64,000 bases of DNA from Pareuzebyella sediminis (lineage in GTDB: Bacteria > Bacteroidota > Bacteroidia > Flavobacteriales > Flavobacteriaceae), in assembly GCF_008367235.1 (NCBI RefSeq), contig NZ_VTZS01000001.1, positions 62,001 to 126,000 of the forward strand, in the 5' to 3' direction. The position numbers and the translations under genes were made by a program. The notes under the pieces are model-generated. The model ran no database searches, was not told the origin of the DNA, and saw only the letters and a list, made by a program, of their open reading frames with translations. Positions 34,623 to 44,840 of the stretch are shown piece after piece. Each line of letters opens with the position of its first letter. The stretch's first letter is position 1.

Positions 34623-36530
34623 TTACAACGCGTTCTCGATAATTTCCTCGACCACCTCCGGATTTAAAAGGGTACTTGTATCCCCTAAATTTGAAGTGTC
34701 TTTGGAGGCTATCTTACGCAAGATCCTTCGCATGATTTTACCACTGCGAGTTTTTGGAAGTCCGGATACGAACTGTATTTTATCCAATTTGGCGATGGGT
34801 CCGATATGTTCGGTAATCTGTTGGTTTATTTCCTTACGGAGGTTGTCCTTATCCCTTGATTCACCGACTTCCTTAAGAATCACATAACCATATAGCGCAT
34901 TTCCTTTAACATCATGAGGGAAACCTACAATGGCACTTTCCGCAACGGCAGGATGTTCGTTGATCGAATCTTCAATAGGGGCGGTGCCGAGATTATGCCC
35001 GGAAACGATGATCACATCGTCTACACGACCTGTAATTCTGTAATATCCGACGGCATCCCTTAGGGCTCCGTCTCCGGTGAAGTACATATTTTCATAGGCA
35101 GAGAAATAGGTGTCGCGATATCGGTCATGATTGCCCCAGATCGTTCTTGCGATCGAAGGCCACGGAAATTTGATGCAGAGTCTGCCCGATACTTGGTTAC
35201 CCTTTATTTCTTTACCTTCCTCGTCCATTAGGGCTGGTTGAACACCGATAAAAGGTAATGTGGCATAGGTAGGCGTAGTGGGGGTTACATAAGGGATCGG
35301 CGTAATCATTATCCCCCCCGTCTCGGTTTGCCACCAGGTATCGATAATCGGACTTTGGCTTTTACCGACATTGTTATTGTACCAGTGCCAGGCCTCTTCA
35401 TTTATCGGTTCCCCGACCGATCCCAATACGTTCAGACTAGAAAGGTCATATTTTTCCACAAACTCCAGTTTTTCCTTGGCCAAGGCACGTATAGCCGTTG
35501 GAGCCGTATAGAATTGGTTTACCTTATGTTTTTCAACGACTTGCCAAAACCTTCCATAATCAGGGTAGGAGGGAACCCCTTCAAACATTACCGTGGTAGC
35601 CCCATTGGCCAATGGTCCGTAAACGATATATGAATGGCCGGTAATCCACCCGATATCCGCGGTACACCAGTAGATGTCGTGTTCACGATACTGAAAGGCA
35701 TTTTTAAAAGTATAGGCGGTATAGACCATATAGCCCCCAGTGGTATGCACCATGCCCTTGGGTTTTCCGGTGGATCCCGAAGTATATAAAATGAACAAGG
35801 GGTCTTCTGCATCCATAATTTCGGCCACACAATCCGCATAGGCTTCGTCTAACAAAGGCTGAAGCCATTTGTCACGGCCTTCTTTCATATTGATTACACT
35901 ATCGATACGTTTGGCTACCAATACGGTATTCACGCCGGGACAATCTTCAAGAGCCTTATCGACTATACTTTTAAGGTCGATTGTTTTGCCTCCACGATAA
36001 GAGCCGTCAGAAGTGAGTACTAGCTTACAGTCGGAATCGTTAATACGTGCCGAAAGGGCGTTCGAAGAAAACCCTGCAAAAACCACGGAATGTATTGCTC
36101 CAATGCGGGCGCAGGCTAAAAGAGAAATGGCCAATTCGGGTATCATTGGTAGGTAAATACAAACACGATCCCCTTTTTTGATACCATTTTCCTTGAGTAC
36201 GTTTGCCATTCGGCAGACCCTTTCGTGCAATTGGCGATAGGTAATATGTTCGGATTCTTCGCTCGGGTCGTTGGGCTCAAAAAGAATGGCCGTTTTCTCA
36301 CCTCGAGTGGGTAAGTGCCGGTCAATACAATTTTCGGTAATGTTCAGCTGTGCCCCTTCGAACCATTTGATTTCGGGCTTCGTAAAATCCCAGCTCAGTA
36401 CATTGTCCCATTTCTTTCGCCATACAAAATGTTCTTCGGCAATTTCTTCCCAAAAATCTTCGGGGTTCCGTACCGACTTGCGGTATACCTGAAAATATTC
36501 TTCTAAATGTTTAATGTGATAATTACTCAT
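34623..36530 (-). CDS. acs: Acetyl-CoA synthetase (AMP-forming)
   Basis: 635 residues. Adenylation motifs include YTSGSTGKPKGMVHTTGGY (P-loop), WWQTETGG, YFTGDGALRD and the C-terminal PKTRSGKIMRRILR, whose Lys is the conserved catalytic and acetylation-controlled residue. It activates acetate to acetyl-CoA. It is followed upstream by actP and a DUF4212 gene on the same strand, a module for acetate uptake and activation. A TATTTTTA-like box (reverse strand, about 36547-36554) may give it an additional promoter. Confidence 0.96.
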   Translation of the reverse strand: MSNYHIKHLEEYFQVYRKSVRNPEDFWEEIAEEHFVWRKKWDNVLSWDFTKPEIKWFEGAQLNITENCIDRHLPTRGEKTAILFEPNDPSEESEHITYRQLHERVCRMANVLKENGIKKGDRVCIYLPMIPELAISLLACARIGAIHSVVFAGFSSNALSARINDSDCKLVLTSDGSYRGGKTIDLKSIVDKALEDCPGVNTVLVAKRIDSVINMKEGRDKWLQPLLDEAYADCVAEIMDAEDPLFILYTSGSTGKPKGMVHTTGGYMVYTAYTFKNAFQYREHDIYWCTADIGWITGHSYIVYGPLANGATTVMFEGVPSYPDYGRFWQVVEKHKVNQFYTAPTAIRALAKEKLEFVEKYDLSSLNVLGSVGEPINEEAWHWYNNNVGKSQSPIIDTWWQTETGGIMITPIPYVTPTTPTYATLPFIGVQPALMDEEGKEIKGNQVSGRLCIKFPWPSIARTIWGNHDRYRDTYFSAYENMYFTGDGALRDAVGYYRITGRVDDVIIVSGHNLGTAPIEDSINEHPAVAESAIVGFPHDVKGNALYGYVILKEVGESRDKDNLRKEINQQITEHIGPIAKLDKIQFVSGLPKTRSGKIMRRILRKIASKDTSNLGDTSTLLNPEVVEEIIENAL

Positions 36531-36566
36531 GCGTCGTGTTGATTTACTATAAAAATAACGAAAATT

Positions 36567-38261
36567 TTAATGTCCACTTGCCTCTCCGGCCCCGCTGGGT
36601 ATGCGTATATCTTCCACAATTTCCTGCACATGTTCAGGGGGGTCAGGGGTAAATTTCATAATGGTGATCGCTACGATAAAGTTAAGTATCATGGCCACGG
36701 TACCGAAGCCCTCGGGAGATATACCGAACCACCAGTCGTCAGCCGTGCCACCACCGAACATATCAAATTTGAATTTGAGCATGTAAAAAAGCATGGCGAC
36801 GATTCCGACCACCATACCTGCGATGGCACCTTCTTTATTCATTTTCTTATAAAAAATGCCCAATACTATGGCGGGAAAGAAGGAAGCAGCTGCCAGTCCG
36901 AAGGCCAAGGCTACGACGGCAGCCACAAAGCCTGGAGGGTTGATGCCAAAGTAGCCTGCAATAACGACTGCAACGGTCGCAGAAATTCGGGCGGCCCAAA
37001 GTTCCCCTTTATCTGAAATATTTGGCCGAAATACCTTTTTGATCAAATCGTGCGACACCGAAGACGAAATGACCAGCAACAAGCCCGCGGCGGTTGAAAG
37101 TGCAGCAGCGAGACCTCCGGCGGCTACCAAAGCAATGACCCAAGCCGGTAGTTTTGCGATTTCCGGATTCGCCAGTACCATGATGTCGTTATCGATGGTG
37201 AGCTCATTTTTTGAGGTATCGGCTACATACTGAATGAGGCCATCGTTATTTTTATCCTTATAAGTCAGAAGACCGGTAGTTTCCCAATTTTTAAACCAAA
37301 CCGGCATCTCAGCGTACGGCTCATTACTAACCGTAGTAAGCAGGTTCGTTTTCGCAAAGACCGATACGGCGGGCGCAGTAGTATATAGAATGGCGATAAG
37401 CAATAAGGCCAAACCGGCAGATTTACGTGCGTCCTTTACCCGCTTTACCGTGAAAAACCGTACAATAACATGGGGAAGACCAGCGGTACCTACCATAAGG
37501 GCCAAAGTAATGGCAAAAACATCGGTTATTGATTTTTTTCCTTCCGTATACTCCGCAAAACCGAGTTCGGTCGAAAGACCGTCCAATTTATCCAAAAGAT
37601 ACGTGCCCGAACCATCGTTCAGGGTTGAACCCATTCCCAATTGGGGGATAGGGTTTCCGGTCATTTGTATTGAAATAAAAATGGCGGGCACCATAAAGGC
37701 GAAAATAAGCACACAGTACTGCGCCACTTGGGTATAGGTAATGCCTTTCATTCCTCCCAAAACGGCATAGAAGAGTACAATGATCATTCCAATGATTACA
37801 CCCGTATTGATATCAACTTCCAAAAAGCGGGAAAATACGACTCCCACCCCTCGCATCTGGCCTGCAACGTAGGTGAACGATACTATAAGTGCACATATCA
37901 CCGCTACAATACGGGCTGTTTTCGAGTAGTACCGATCTCCGATAAAATCCGGTACTGTGAACTTTCCGAATTTGCGTAGGTAGGGGGCCAACAAAAGGGC
38001 TAAAAGAACATATCCCCCGGTCCACCCCATGAGATATACAGAGCCATCATAGCCAGCAAATGCTATAATCCCCGCCATGGAAATAAAAGAGGCTGCAGAC
38101 ATCCAATCAGCCGCTGTGGCCATACCATTGGCCAAGGGAGAAACCCCCCCTCCGGCAACATAAAAATCTTTGGTGGAACCTGCCCGTGACCAAATTGCGA
38201 TGCCTATGTATAGGGCGAAAGTGATACCTACAAGGAGGTAGGTCCATGTTTGAACATCCAT
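36567..38261 (-). CDS. actP: Sodium:solute symporter, ActP-like (acetate permease)
   Basis: 564 residues with about thirteen hydrophobic helices. SSS-family traits are GGGVSPLANGMATAADWMSA near residue 37, GGYVLLALLLAPYLRKFGKF and TVPDFIGDRYYS. The neighbouring DUF4212 and acs genes point to acetate or other short monocarboxylates as substrate. A hydrophilic insert (about 290-350) lies in a loop. Substrate is inferred from context. Confidence 0.9.
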   Translation of the reverse strand: MDVQTWTYLLVGITFALYIGIAIWSRAGSTKDFYVAGGGVSPLANGMATAADWMSAASFISMAGIIAFAGYDGSVYLMGWTGGYVLLALLLAPYLRKFGKFTVPDFIGDRYYSKTARIVAVICALIVSFTYVAGQMRGVGVVFSRFLEVDINTGVIIGMIIVLFYAVLGGMKGITYTQVAQYCVLIFAFMVPAIFISIQMTGNPIPQLGMGSTLNDGSGTYLLDKLDGLSTELGFAEYTEGKKSITDVFAITLALMVGTAGLPHVIVRFFTVKRVKDARKSAGLALLLIAILYTTAPAVSVFAKTNLLTTVSNEPYAEMPVWFKNWETTGLLTYKDKNNDGLIQYVADTSKNELTIDNDIMVLANPEIAKLPAWVIALVAAGGLAAALSTAAGLLLVISSSVSHDLIKKVFRPNISDKGELWAARISATVAVVIAGYFGINPPGFVAAVVALAFGLAAASFFPAIVLGIFYKKMNKEGAIAGMVVGIVAMLFYMLKFKFDMFGGGTADDWWFGISPEGFGTVAMILNFIVAITIMKFTPDPPEHVQEIVEDIRIPSGAGEASGH

Positions 38262-38288
38262 TATTCGATAGTTTTGTGGTTGGAAGTA

Positions 38289-38549
38289 TTATTCGTTGAA
38301 GCCATACTTTTTGTCCAGCTTGTTCATCAGTTTTATATAGACAAATATGAGTATGACAAATACATAGATAGCTCCTTGTTGGGCAAACCAAAACCCGAGT
38401 TTGAACCCACTTAACTGAATGGTATCAAGGGCATCCTTAAAAAGGATACCTGCACCGTAGGAAACGGCGAACCAAATAAAAAGGAGAATAAATAGATAAC
38501 GTACATTTTCTTTCCAGTAGGCGGAAGCGTGTTTCTGTTTTTCGGACAT
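38289..38549 (-). CDS. DUF4212 small membrane subunit of the symporter
   Basis: 86 residues with two transmembrane helices (about 18-35 and 49-70). The opening YWKENVRYLFILLFIWFAVS and the central LSGFKLGFWFAQQGAIYVFV are diagnostic of DUF4212, the small partner encoded next to ActP-type symporters. It lies 27 bases upstream of actP, in the same direction. It starts the acetate operon; no consensus promoter is obvious upstream. Confidence 0.9.
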   Translation of the reverse strand: MSEKQKHASAYWKENVRYLFILLFIWFAVSYGAGILFKDALDTIQLSGFKLGFWFAQQGAIYVFVILIFVYIKLMNKLDKKYGFNE

Positions 38550-38612
38550 TGGATTTTACTAAAAAAATGATGTTGAAGATAATGATTTGTAATCAATCTG
38601 AAGACAAAATGC

Positions 38613-39692
38613 CTAATTTGGTAAAAATACCACTCCGCTGGATGAATCATTTTTCGCTCCGGTCACCGCACATAGAACGTTTATTTTCTCCTCTAATCGA
38701 AGGGCGCCCATGAGCGCAAATACCAGAGCTTCCTTAAACTCAATAAGTTGCTTAGAGGGCACAACGACCTCTGTAGTTGGACCGAGGGCATTCGATAAGG
38801 TGCTTATCAAAAAATCGTTTAGGGCACCGCCGCCGGTTACCAATACTTTATTTTTTGATCGGGACGAATTTTCTTCGATTTGAAACGCGATTTGCTGAAC
38901 GATATGGTGGACACCTGTACATAAAAGGTTTTCCATACTGTCGGCAGTCTTGTCCACTATGGGTACTACTTTTTTAACAAACCATTCATATCCTATAGAT
39001 TTTGGATGGGGCAGGCTATAGAATTCAAGGGAGTTAAGTTGATCAAGCATCGATACATTAACCTGACCGCTTTGTGCTAGTTTTCCCCCCTCGTCATAAT
39101 CCAGATTATTTTTTCGGGTGATATGGTTCAGGACCATATTTGCCAAACCGATATCGAAAGCGAGGCGTTGGCCGTTCTTCACAAAGGAAATATTACTAAT
39201 ACCACCTAAATTCAGGCAAAAATCATAAGCATTAAAAAATAGCTGATCACCGATGGGTACTAAAGGTGCTCCTTGCCCTCCAAGGGCGACGTCGTTCGTG
39301 CGAAAATCACATACCACTTTACAACCGCTGGCATTTGCTAGGTGTTGGCCCGACCCTATCTGAAAAGTGAGTCCCTTTTCTGGTTGGTGGTGGGTCGTGT
39401 GCCCATGGCTGGCAATACAATCAATGGCCAGTTCGTTCTCACCAATAAAAATTCCAGCCTGCTCGCCGAGCCATGTTCCATATTCATTATGAAAGCACAA
39501 AAGTTCGTCGGCCGAAAGATAAATCGAATCTTTCAGTTTGGTTTGCATTTCAAGCGTGTACGGCACACTTCTGGACTTTTTGATCTGAAAAGACCATGTG
39601 GTTCCATCATCAATAATATGGCAATGGGCAAGGTCTAGACCATCAAGGGAGGTGCCCGACATTAGTCCTAATATACTATAGTTTTTTGGCAT
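38613..39692 (-). CDS. anmK: Anhydro-N-acetylmuramic acid kinase
   Basis: 359 residues. Diagnostic segments are GLMSGTSLDGLDLAHC (9-24), SHGHTTHHQP, NLGGISNISFV, the metal/ATP loop IGLANMVLNH and VTGGGALNDFL near the C-terminus. The enzyme phosphorylates 1,6-anhydro-MurNAc during cell-wall recycling. It precedes the acetate operon on the same strand and lies 22 bases from the sulfatase stop codon. Confidence 0.95.
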   Translation of the reverse strand: MPKNYSILGLMSGTSLDGLDLAHCHIIDDGTTWSFQIKKSRSVPYTLEMQTKLKDSIYLSADELLCFHNEYGTWLGEQAGIFIGENELAIDCIASHGHTTHHQPEKGLTFQIGSGQHLANASGCKVVCDFRTNDVALGGQGAPLVPIGDQLFFNAYDFCLNLGGISNISFVKNGQRLAFDIGLANMVLNHITRKNNLDYDEGGKLAQSGQVNVSMLDQLNSLEFYSLPHPKSIGYEWFVKKVVPIVDKTADSMENLLCTGVHHIVQQIAFQIEENSSRSKNKVLVTGGGALNDFLISTLSNALGPTTEVVVPSKQLIEFKEALVFALMGALRLEEKINVLCAVTGAKNDSSSGVVFLPN

Positions 39693-39714
39693 TATGGTAA
39701 AGGTCAGTTTTGAA

Positions 39715-41535
39715 TCAATCTATCTTTTTAAATAATAAAAGTCGTACGTCCGCTACTTTTTCACCTTTGATTTTAAGTGCATTGAGGGTGAGGAGCCCCT
39801 TACCTTTTTTAAGAACCATTTGACCCAATTTCATGGGCTTGAAATCTTTGACATACGATTCTATTCTAGGCACCCTATCCTTTTCCATTCCTTTTAAAGG
39901 TGGGTCATGGGCCTCGGTTATTTTTTTGGCGATCTTGCTTTTTCCAAAGCTAAGCTGTACGATCGACCCAAGCTGGTCTTCGGGACACGTGTAGTATAGC
40001 TCGACCTCAAAATGACCATCTTCGAGAACCTCGACATTCCACGTAATCGAATCTTTGGTACTTTGCCAATTGGTGAAAAAGGTATCGTTGGGATGTTGGT
40101 TGCTTCGATTTATGGCACCATGGGCAACACCATCACGTGCAGGAATTTGGGTGTAAATAAAATTGGGATGACCCAAGGTAAACGGCCGATGGTCTCTTTC
40201 GGCCGTAAGGGGCCTGACTTCCCTTAGCCAACCAGCCCGTGCATTTTTCAAGGAATCGGTCAATTCAGGCCACCGTGCGGCCAAATCGTTCTTTTGGGCG
40301 CGGTCTTGTGGTATATTATACAGATGGTCTTCGTGATCTAACCTGAAGTTCTGTGTTCTGACGCTTGTCTTACCTCCCCAATGATTGAAGATCAACCGGT
40401 CTGACCAATTTGGGTTTTCTTCGAACAAAAGCGGAGACAAATCTTTTCCGTCAAGGTTTCTTGCTGCGGGAGCTATTCCGGCTAGGCTTACTAAAGTGGG
40501 TAAAATATCAATAGCACTGGCAATCTCATCAATTTTCTTTCCCTCTGGCAATGAATCGGCCCATTGGATATATAGAGGACTTCGTACCCCTCCTTCGTCG
40601 GTCCAACCTTTTCTACCTCGCATGCCCCCATTCCATCGAAAACTATTGGGGCCGTTATCGGAAAGATAGATTACGATGGTATTGTCCTCCAAGTACAATT
40701 TGCGCAGTTTCGCAAGGATACGACCCACATTAGTATCGATATTTTCGACCATGGCCAATGCGGCCTTGGTAAATTCGATATTTTCTTCGTCAATTTGGTC
40801 CGAATGAAGGGAAAGGTCTTTAGTCGCAAATCGCTTCCAATAAGCATCTGGTACCTGCATGGGGCTATGTGGAATGTTATAAGGCAAGTAGAGCAAGAAA
40901 GGATTGTTCTTGTTCTCTTCTATAAATGCTAAGCCTTTGTTGGTCAAATCATCTGCTAAATATCCCTCTCCTTTTACAATTTTGCCATTATGCTCTAACA
41001 TAGGGCTGAAATAATTTCCCCAATGTCCGGAAGCAAATCCGTAATAATCGTCGAAACCTTTGGCATTTGGGTGGTAAGGCGGTTGCATGCCATTGTGCCA
41101 TTTTCCATAGGCCGCCGTTCGATATCCTGCATTTTTAAAGAGTTCAGCAAAGGTTACCTCATCCGTATTTAATCGCTCCCCACCCGATGAAGTCGAATAC
41201 ACACCGGTTCGTGGAAAATGTCTCCCGGTCAAAAGCTCGGCGCGGGTAGGGGAACAGACCGGCTGCACGTAAAAATTAGTGAAGGATACGCCATATTTTG
41301 CCAAAGCGTCGATATTCGGGGTTTCAATATTAGAGTTCCCCGAACTACTCAAATCACCCCATCCCTGATCATCGGCCATGAAGATAACAATGTTCGGCCT
41401 TTTATCATCTCGCCCATCGATCTGCTCAGGTTGCTTTTCAGAAGCTTCCTTACAAGATGAAAAACCAAGGGCGATAAAGACAAAGAAAAGCCACACTTTT
41501 TTTTCTAGTCGTACGTTAATTGTCGCTCTCCCCAT
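39715..41535 (-). CDS. Sulfatase (family S1, Cys-type), lipoprotein
   Basis: 606 residues from the ATG at 41533-41535; a second ATG at 41553 would add six. The N-terminal hydrophobic segment ends in a lipobox FSSCKE. The FGly motif is CSPTRAELLTGR, a Cys-type CxPxR site needing a maturase, about 94 residues from the start. Metal ligands are in ADDQGWGDL and LSDNGPNS. The C-terminal domain (about 480-606) looks like a beta-sandwich. It is likely to remove sulfate esters from an algal polysaccharide; the S1 subfamily and linkage cannot be fixed by eye. No maturase is encoded in the window. Confidence 0.93.
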   Translation of the reverse strand: MGRATINVRLEKKVWLFFVFIALGFSSCKEASEKQPEQIDGRDDKRPNIVIFMADDQGWGDLSSSGNSNIETPNIDALAKYGVSFTNFYVQPVCSPTRAELLTGRHFPRTGVYSTSSGGERLNTDEVTFAELFKNAGYRTAAYGKWHNGMQPPYHPNAKGFDDYYGFASGHWGNYFSPMLEHNGKIVKGEGYLADDLTNKGLAFIEENKNNPFLLYLPYNIPHSPMQVPDAYWKRFATKDLSLHSDQIDEENIEFTKAALAMVENIDTNVGRILAKLRKLYLEDNTIVIYLSDNGPNSFRWNGGMRGRKGWTDEGGVRSPLYIQWADSLPEGKKIDEIASAIDILPTLVSLAGIAPAARNLDGKDLSPLLFEENPNWSDRLIFNHWGGKTSVRTQNFRLDHEDHLYNIPQDRAQKNDLAARWPELTDSLKNARAGWLREVRPLTAERDHRPFTLGHPNFIYTQIPARDGVAHGAINRSNQHPNDTFFTNWQSTKDSITWNVEVLEDGHFEVELYYTCPEDQLGSIVQLSFGKSKIAKKITEAHDPPLKGMEKDRVPRIESYVKDFKPMKLGQMVLKKGKGLLTLNALKIKGEKVADVRLLLFKKID

Positions 41536-41576
41536 GATCTTGAAATTTACCAATTTTCCTTTTGCACTACAAAAAT

Positions 41577-42701
41577 TTACTCCTTAATAGCGAGTCCGAC
41601 CATAGAGTCCGCTGTGCCATAATAAAGAAACCATTTGTTTTTGAAATAGACCAAACCTTCTATGAAAGTTGTTCCTGCTTTATACTGGCCGCTTACCTCG
41701 TGGGGTAGGCTTGGGCAAATAAAAGGTTCTTTCAGGCGATCTAAAAGTTTTGTCGGATCATTTTTGTCAAAAATTACCTGTCCTCCACAATAGGTACCCT
41801 CAGGGAATTTTAATGTAGCTCCTTGCCCGGTTAGATTTTTGCCATTGTATAAAAGAAGAATACCATGCTCGGTATAAAGAGCCGGCGGACCGGGCTCGGT
41901 CAAGTGACTGTCGAACTCATTTAGGGTCGGCTTAAAGACCTGAAGTAGCTCTCCGTTCGGGGCCAAGAGCGGCTCCCAATCGAGCAGATCGTCTGATTGG
42001 GCTAGGTTGACCAATAATTCTCCCCAGTACATCAAATATTTCCCATTAATTTTCTTCGCAATCAGTCGCCCATTTTTTAGCTCGGTAACAATGGCACCTG
42101 ATTTGCTCCATTCGTTTAAAAATTTACCGCTATGGGCCTTTTCGAATACGGGGCCGTGTTTGGTCCAGTCTTTCAGGTTTTTGGATGAAGCCGAAGACAG
42201 GCGTGCCACCTCTTTGTTCCAACTCGTGTAGAGCATGATATAATTACCGTCAGGGGTTTCTACTACTCTTGGGTCTTCAATACCTCCAGGATAATCCCAC
42301 TTGTTGTACTCGTCATTATCAGGATATAGAACCGGCGTTGGATATTTGGTGAAGGTAATACCGTCTGTGCTATAGGCCAAGCCTATTCTTGAAGTCCGTC
42401 CTCCTAAAATAGCTTTGGGGTTATCCTCTGCACGAAAGAAGAGAAATACGGTATCATTACGAACGACCGCTCCGGGGTTAAAGACATCGGCTTTCTGCCA
42501 TTGAACCTCATTGTTAGTGATCGGATTGGTAAAAACATAACTTGAATCGGCAGTTAGTATCGGATTGGTATCGGTTTTTTTAAAACCCAATAACCATTTT
42601 TCCGTCGGTGGATTTGTTTTTACAGATTCTTTTTTAGAATCGGCTTTACACCCGATCAACAGCAATGACGCAACACATACGATAGGGAACCTGCATTTCA
42701 T
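41577..42701 (-). CDS. GH130-like glycoside hydrolase/phosphorylase, lipoprotein
   Basis: 374 residues with a lipoprotein signal (LLLIGCKAD, Cys18). The five-bladed beta-propeller pattern includes FNPGAVVRNDTVFLFFRAED, GGIEDPRVVETPDG, HLTEPGPPALYT and FIEGLVYFKNKWFLYYGTAD, which match GH130. That family acts on beta-mannosides, as phosphorylases or hydrolases; lipoprotein members of Bacteroidota tend to be hydrolases. It lies 41 bases upstream of the sulfatase gene on the same strand and diverges from the DUF5060 gene. Confidence 0.87.
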   Translation of the reverse strand: MKCRFPIVCVASLLLIGCKADSKKESVKTNPPTEKWLLGFKKTDTNPILTADSSYVFTNPITNNEVQWQKADVFNPGAVVRNDTVFLFFRAEDNPKAILGGRTSRIGLAYSTDGITFTKYPTPVLYPDNDEYNKWDYPGGIEDPRVVETPDGNYIMLYTSWNKEVARLSSASSKNLKDWTKHGPVFEKAHSGKFLNEWSKSGAIVTELKNGRLIAKKINGKYLMYWGELLVNLAQSDDLLDWEPLLAPNGELLQVFKPTLNEFDSHLTEPGPPALYTEHGILLLYNGKNLTGQGATLKFPEGTYCGGQVIFDKNDPTKLLDRLKEPFICPSLPHEVSGQYKAGTTFIEGLVYFKNKWFLYYGTADSMVGLAIKE

Positions 42702-42799
42702 AACATCATAGGGCTTTAATTGGAATTTTTAAATCCCTGCCTATTTTACACCACATCTGCTAAAATTACCAATAAAACCATCAACTTGTTATTTCTTAG

Positions 42800-42814
42800 G
42801 GATATCAAATATCC
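42800..42814. promoter_or_regulatory. 15-base palindrome in the GH130/DUF5060 divergent region
   Basis: GGATAT, CAA, ATATCC: a perfect inverted repeat with a three-base spacer, lying near the middle of the 193-base divergent intergenic region. Its size and position fit an operator for a dimeric regulator. A TATCTTGA box (42860-42867) about 27 bases before the DUF5060 start may be that gene's -7 element. Confidence 0.35.
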
Positions 42815-42894
42815 TTTTCTCTGAAAGTTAGCGGATAACGGTAGAAAAAAAAATATACCTATCTTGACCAACAATTCAATCAGAACTATAATCA

Positions 42895-44751
42895 ATGTAC
42901 TTGCAAGTGGTCAAAAAGTGCTTTGCGTTGTTCTTTTCTCTCATTATTTTTCTTTTTTCCTGTGAAAAAACAACAAAGAAGGAAAAATATATTTTGGAAG
43001 GTACCCTCAAAAAATGGGAGCCTATCACCCTTACTTTCGATGGCCCTCGTGTTTCTGAAACCGACTCTATAAATCCTTTTTTGGACTATGCCTTATGGGT
43101 CAGCTTTTTCAACGGTAACGATACTATAAGTGTGCACGGGTACTTTACGGCAGATGGAGACGCTGCCAATACGCAAGCAAGATCAGGATCTAAATGGCGG
43201 GTTAAATTTACTCCAGATAAAGTCGGAATTTGGCAGTTTGATGCCTATTTTTTGCAAGGAAAGGAAATAGCCGTTAAGAAGATCTCCATCCCTAAAAAGA
43301 ATTCTGGTGTTTGGAAAATTAAAGGAGGTTTTGCTATTAAGGACCAAGCCTCCACAGCGATTGGTTTCTATAAGACAGGAATGTTAACTTATAGGGGGAA
43401 ACACTATCTGCAAGAGGCGGAAACGAAGAACTATTTTTTGAAGAACGGTGTAGGTAGTCCTGAGAACTTTTTGGCCTATCATGAATTCGATGGCACGTTC
43501 GATAATGGAGGAACTCCCACACCTACCTTAACGAATGGTCTTCATGAATACGCTCCCCATATTGGTGATTGGCGGGAGAACGACCCGACTTGGGGCGATG
43601 AAAAAGGAAAGGGAATATTCGGTGCACTAAACTATATGGCTGAAAAGGACATTAATAGCCTATCTTTTCTGACCATGAACGTAGCCGGCGACGGTAATGA
43701 TGTTTGGCCTTGGATTGCCCCGAAAGAGCAAACAAGATATGATGTGAGCAAGTTGGACCAATGGGAAAAGGTATTTGACCACATGGATAGATTGGGTATT
43801 GCCATGAACGTTTTTATACAAGAAACGGAAAGCGATACGCTGTTGAACAAAGGGGAACTGGGGCTAGAGCGTAAATTGTATTACAAAGAATTGGTGGCCC
43901 GTTTTGGGCATCATTTAGGGGTAGTCTGGAATCTCGGTGAAGAAACCAACCGTACGGCATCACAGCTTAAAAGTTATGCGTCGTACCTACGTGCTATCGA
44001 CCCCTATGACCACCCCATTGCAGTGCATAATCATATACGCGTATCAGGAAAGCGTATCGAAGGTCGTCCTCTAGACGCTGTAGCTGCTACCTTTACACCA
44101 CTTCTGGGTTATCCGGATTTTGAGATTGCTTCGCTTCAAATGTTAGATACCACCGAAGTACACCGAGAGGTTCAAAAATGGGTCGATCGGTCTAAAAAAA
44201 GGAACAAATCTTGGGCCGTTTATCTTGACCAAATCGGTCAATGGGATATCGGTGTTACAACAGATACCGCAGCTAATAATAATCATGCTATGGTCATGCG
44301 CACGAGTCTTTGGGGCAGTTTAATGTCTAGTGGGGCAGGAACCTCATGGTATTTTGGAGGTCTAGATGAAGCGAATAGTAACCTGGCAGCCGAAGATTTC
44401 AGATTACGTGACCAATGGTGGGGCATTAGCGCCAACGCGCCCCAGTTTTTTCTTAAACATTTGCCTTTTTGGGAAATGCAGAATCATGACGACCTTTTGA
44501 GCAATCCAAAAGCATTTTGTTTCGCAAAGAAAGATCAAATCTACTTGGTATATTTACCGAAAAATGAGACCACGGATTTGACCATCGGCGATGGCGCCTT
44601 TACAATAGCGTTCTATGACCCCAAGGAAGGAGGGAAACTTTACGACAAACCGAACGAGGGTTGGAAAATCACCAAGCCGAACAGTGTAGAACTTTCGGCC
44701 TATAATTCGAGAAATGATAGGGATTGGGTTATTGTAATCGCCGCAAAATAG
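42895..44751 (+). CDS. DUF5060-containing glycoside hydrolase-like lipoprotein
   Basis: 618 residues. Lipobox FLFSCEK near residue 23. Residues about 35-125 form the DUF5060 Ig-like domain (WEPITLTFDGP, FTPDKVGIWQF). The middle part (about 150-530) is a TIM-barrel region with conserved carboxylates in VVWNLGEETN and YLDQIGQWDIG, and a C-terminal beta-sandwich ends the protein. Relatives occur in polysaccharide loci beside sulfatases and esterases. The reaction is not predictable from sequence; retaining glycosidase of the GH-A clan is a reasonable guess. Confidence 0.8.
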   Translation: MYLQVVKKCFALFFSLIIFLFSCEKTTKKEKYILEGTLKKWEPITLTFDGPRVSETDSINPFLDYALWVSFFNGNDTISVHGYFTADGDAANTQARSGSKWRVKFTPDKVGIWQFDAYFLQGKEIAVKKISIPKKNSGVWKIKGGFAIKDQASTAIGFYKTGMLTYRGKHYLQEAETKNYFLKNGVGSPENFLAYHEFDGTFDNGGTPTPTLTNGLHEYAPHIGDWRENDPTWGDEKGKGIFGALNYMAEKDINSLSFLTMNVAGDGNDVWPWIAPKEQTRYDVSKLDQWEKVFDHMDRLGIAMNVFIQETESDTLLNKGELGLERKLYYKELVARFGHHLGVVWNLGEETNRTASQLKSYASYLRAIDPYDHPIAVHNHIRVSGKRIEGRPLDAVAATFTPLLGYPDFEIASLQMLDTTEVHREVQKWVDRSKKRNKSWAVYLDQIGQWDIGVTTDTAANNNHAMVMRTSLWGSLMSSGAGTSWYFGGLDEANSNLAAEDFRLRDQWWGISANAPQFFLKHLPFWEMQNHDDLLSNPKAFCFAKKDQIYLVYLPKNETTDLTIGDGAFTIAFYDPKEGGKLYDKPNEGWKITKPNSVELSAYNSRNDRDWVIVIAAK

Positions 44752-44840
44752 ATATTTTTCCAGATAATTGGTTTTCGGTGGTGAAGAGACCTCAATATAT
44801 GAAGTGCGAAATTAGTATGAAAGTTCAATACATTGATGTA

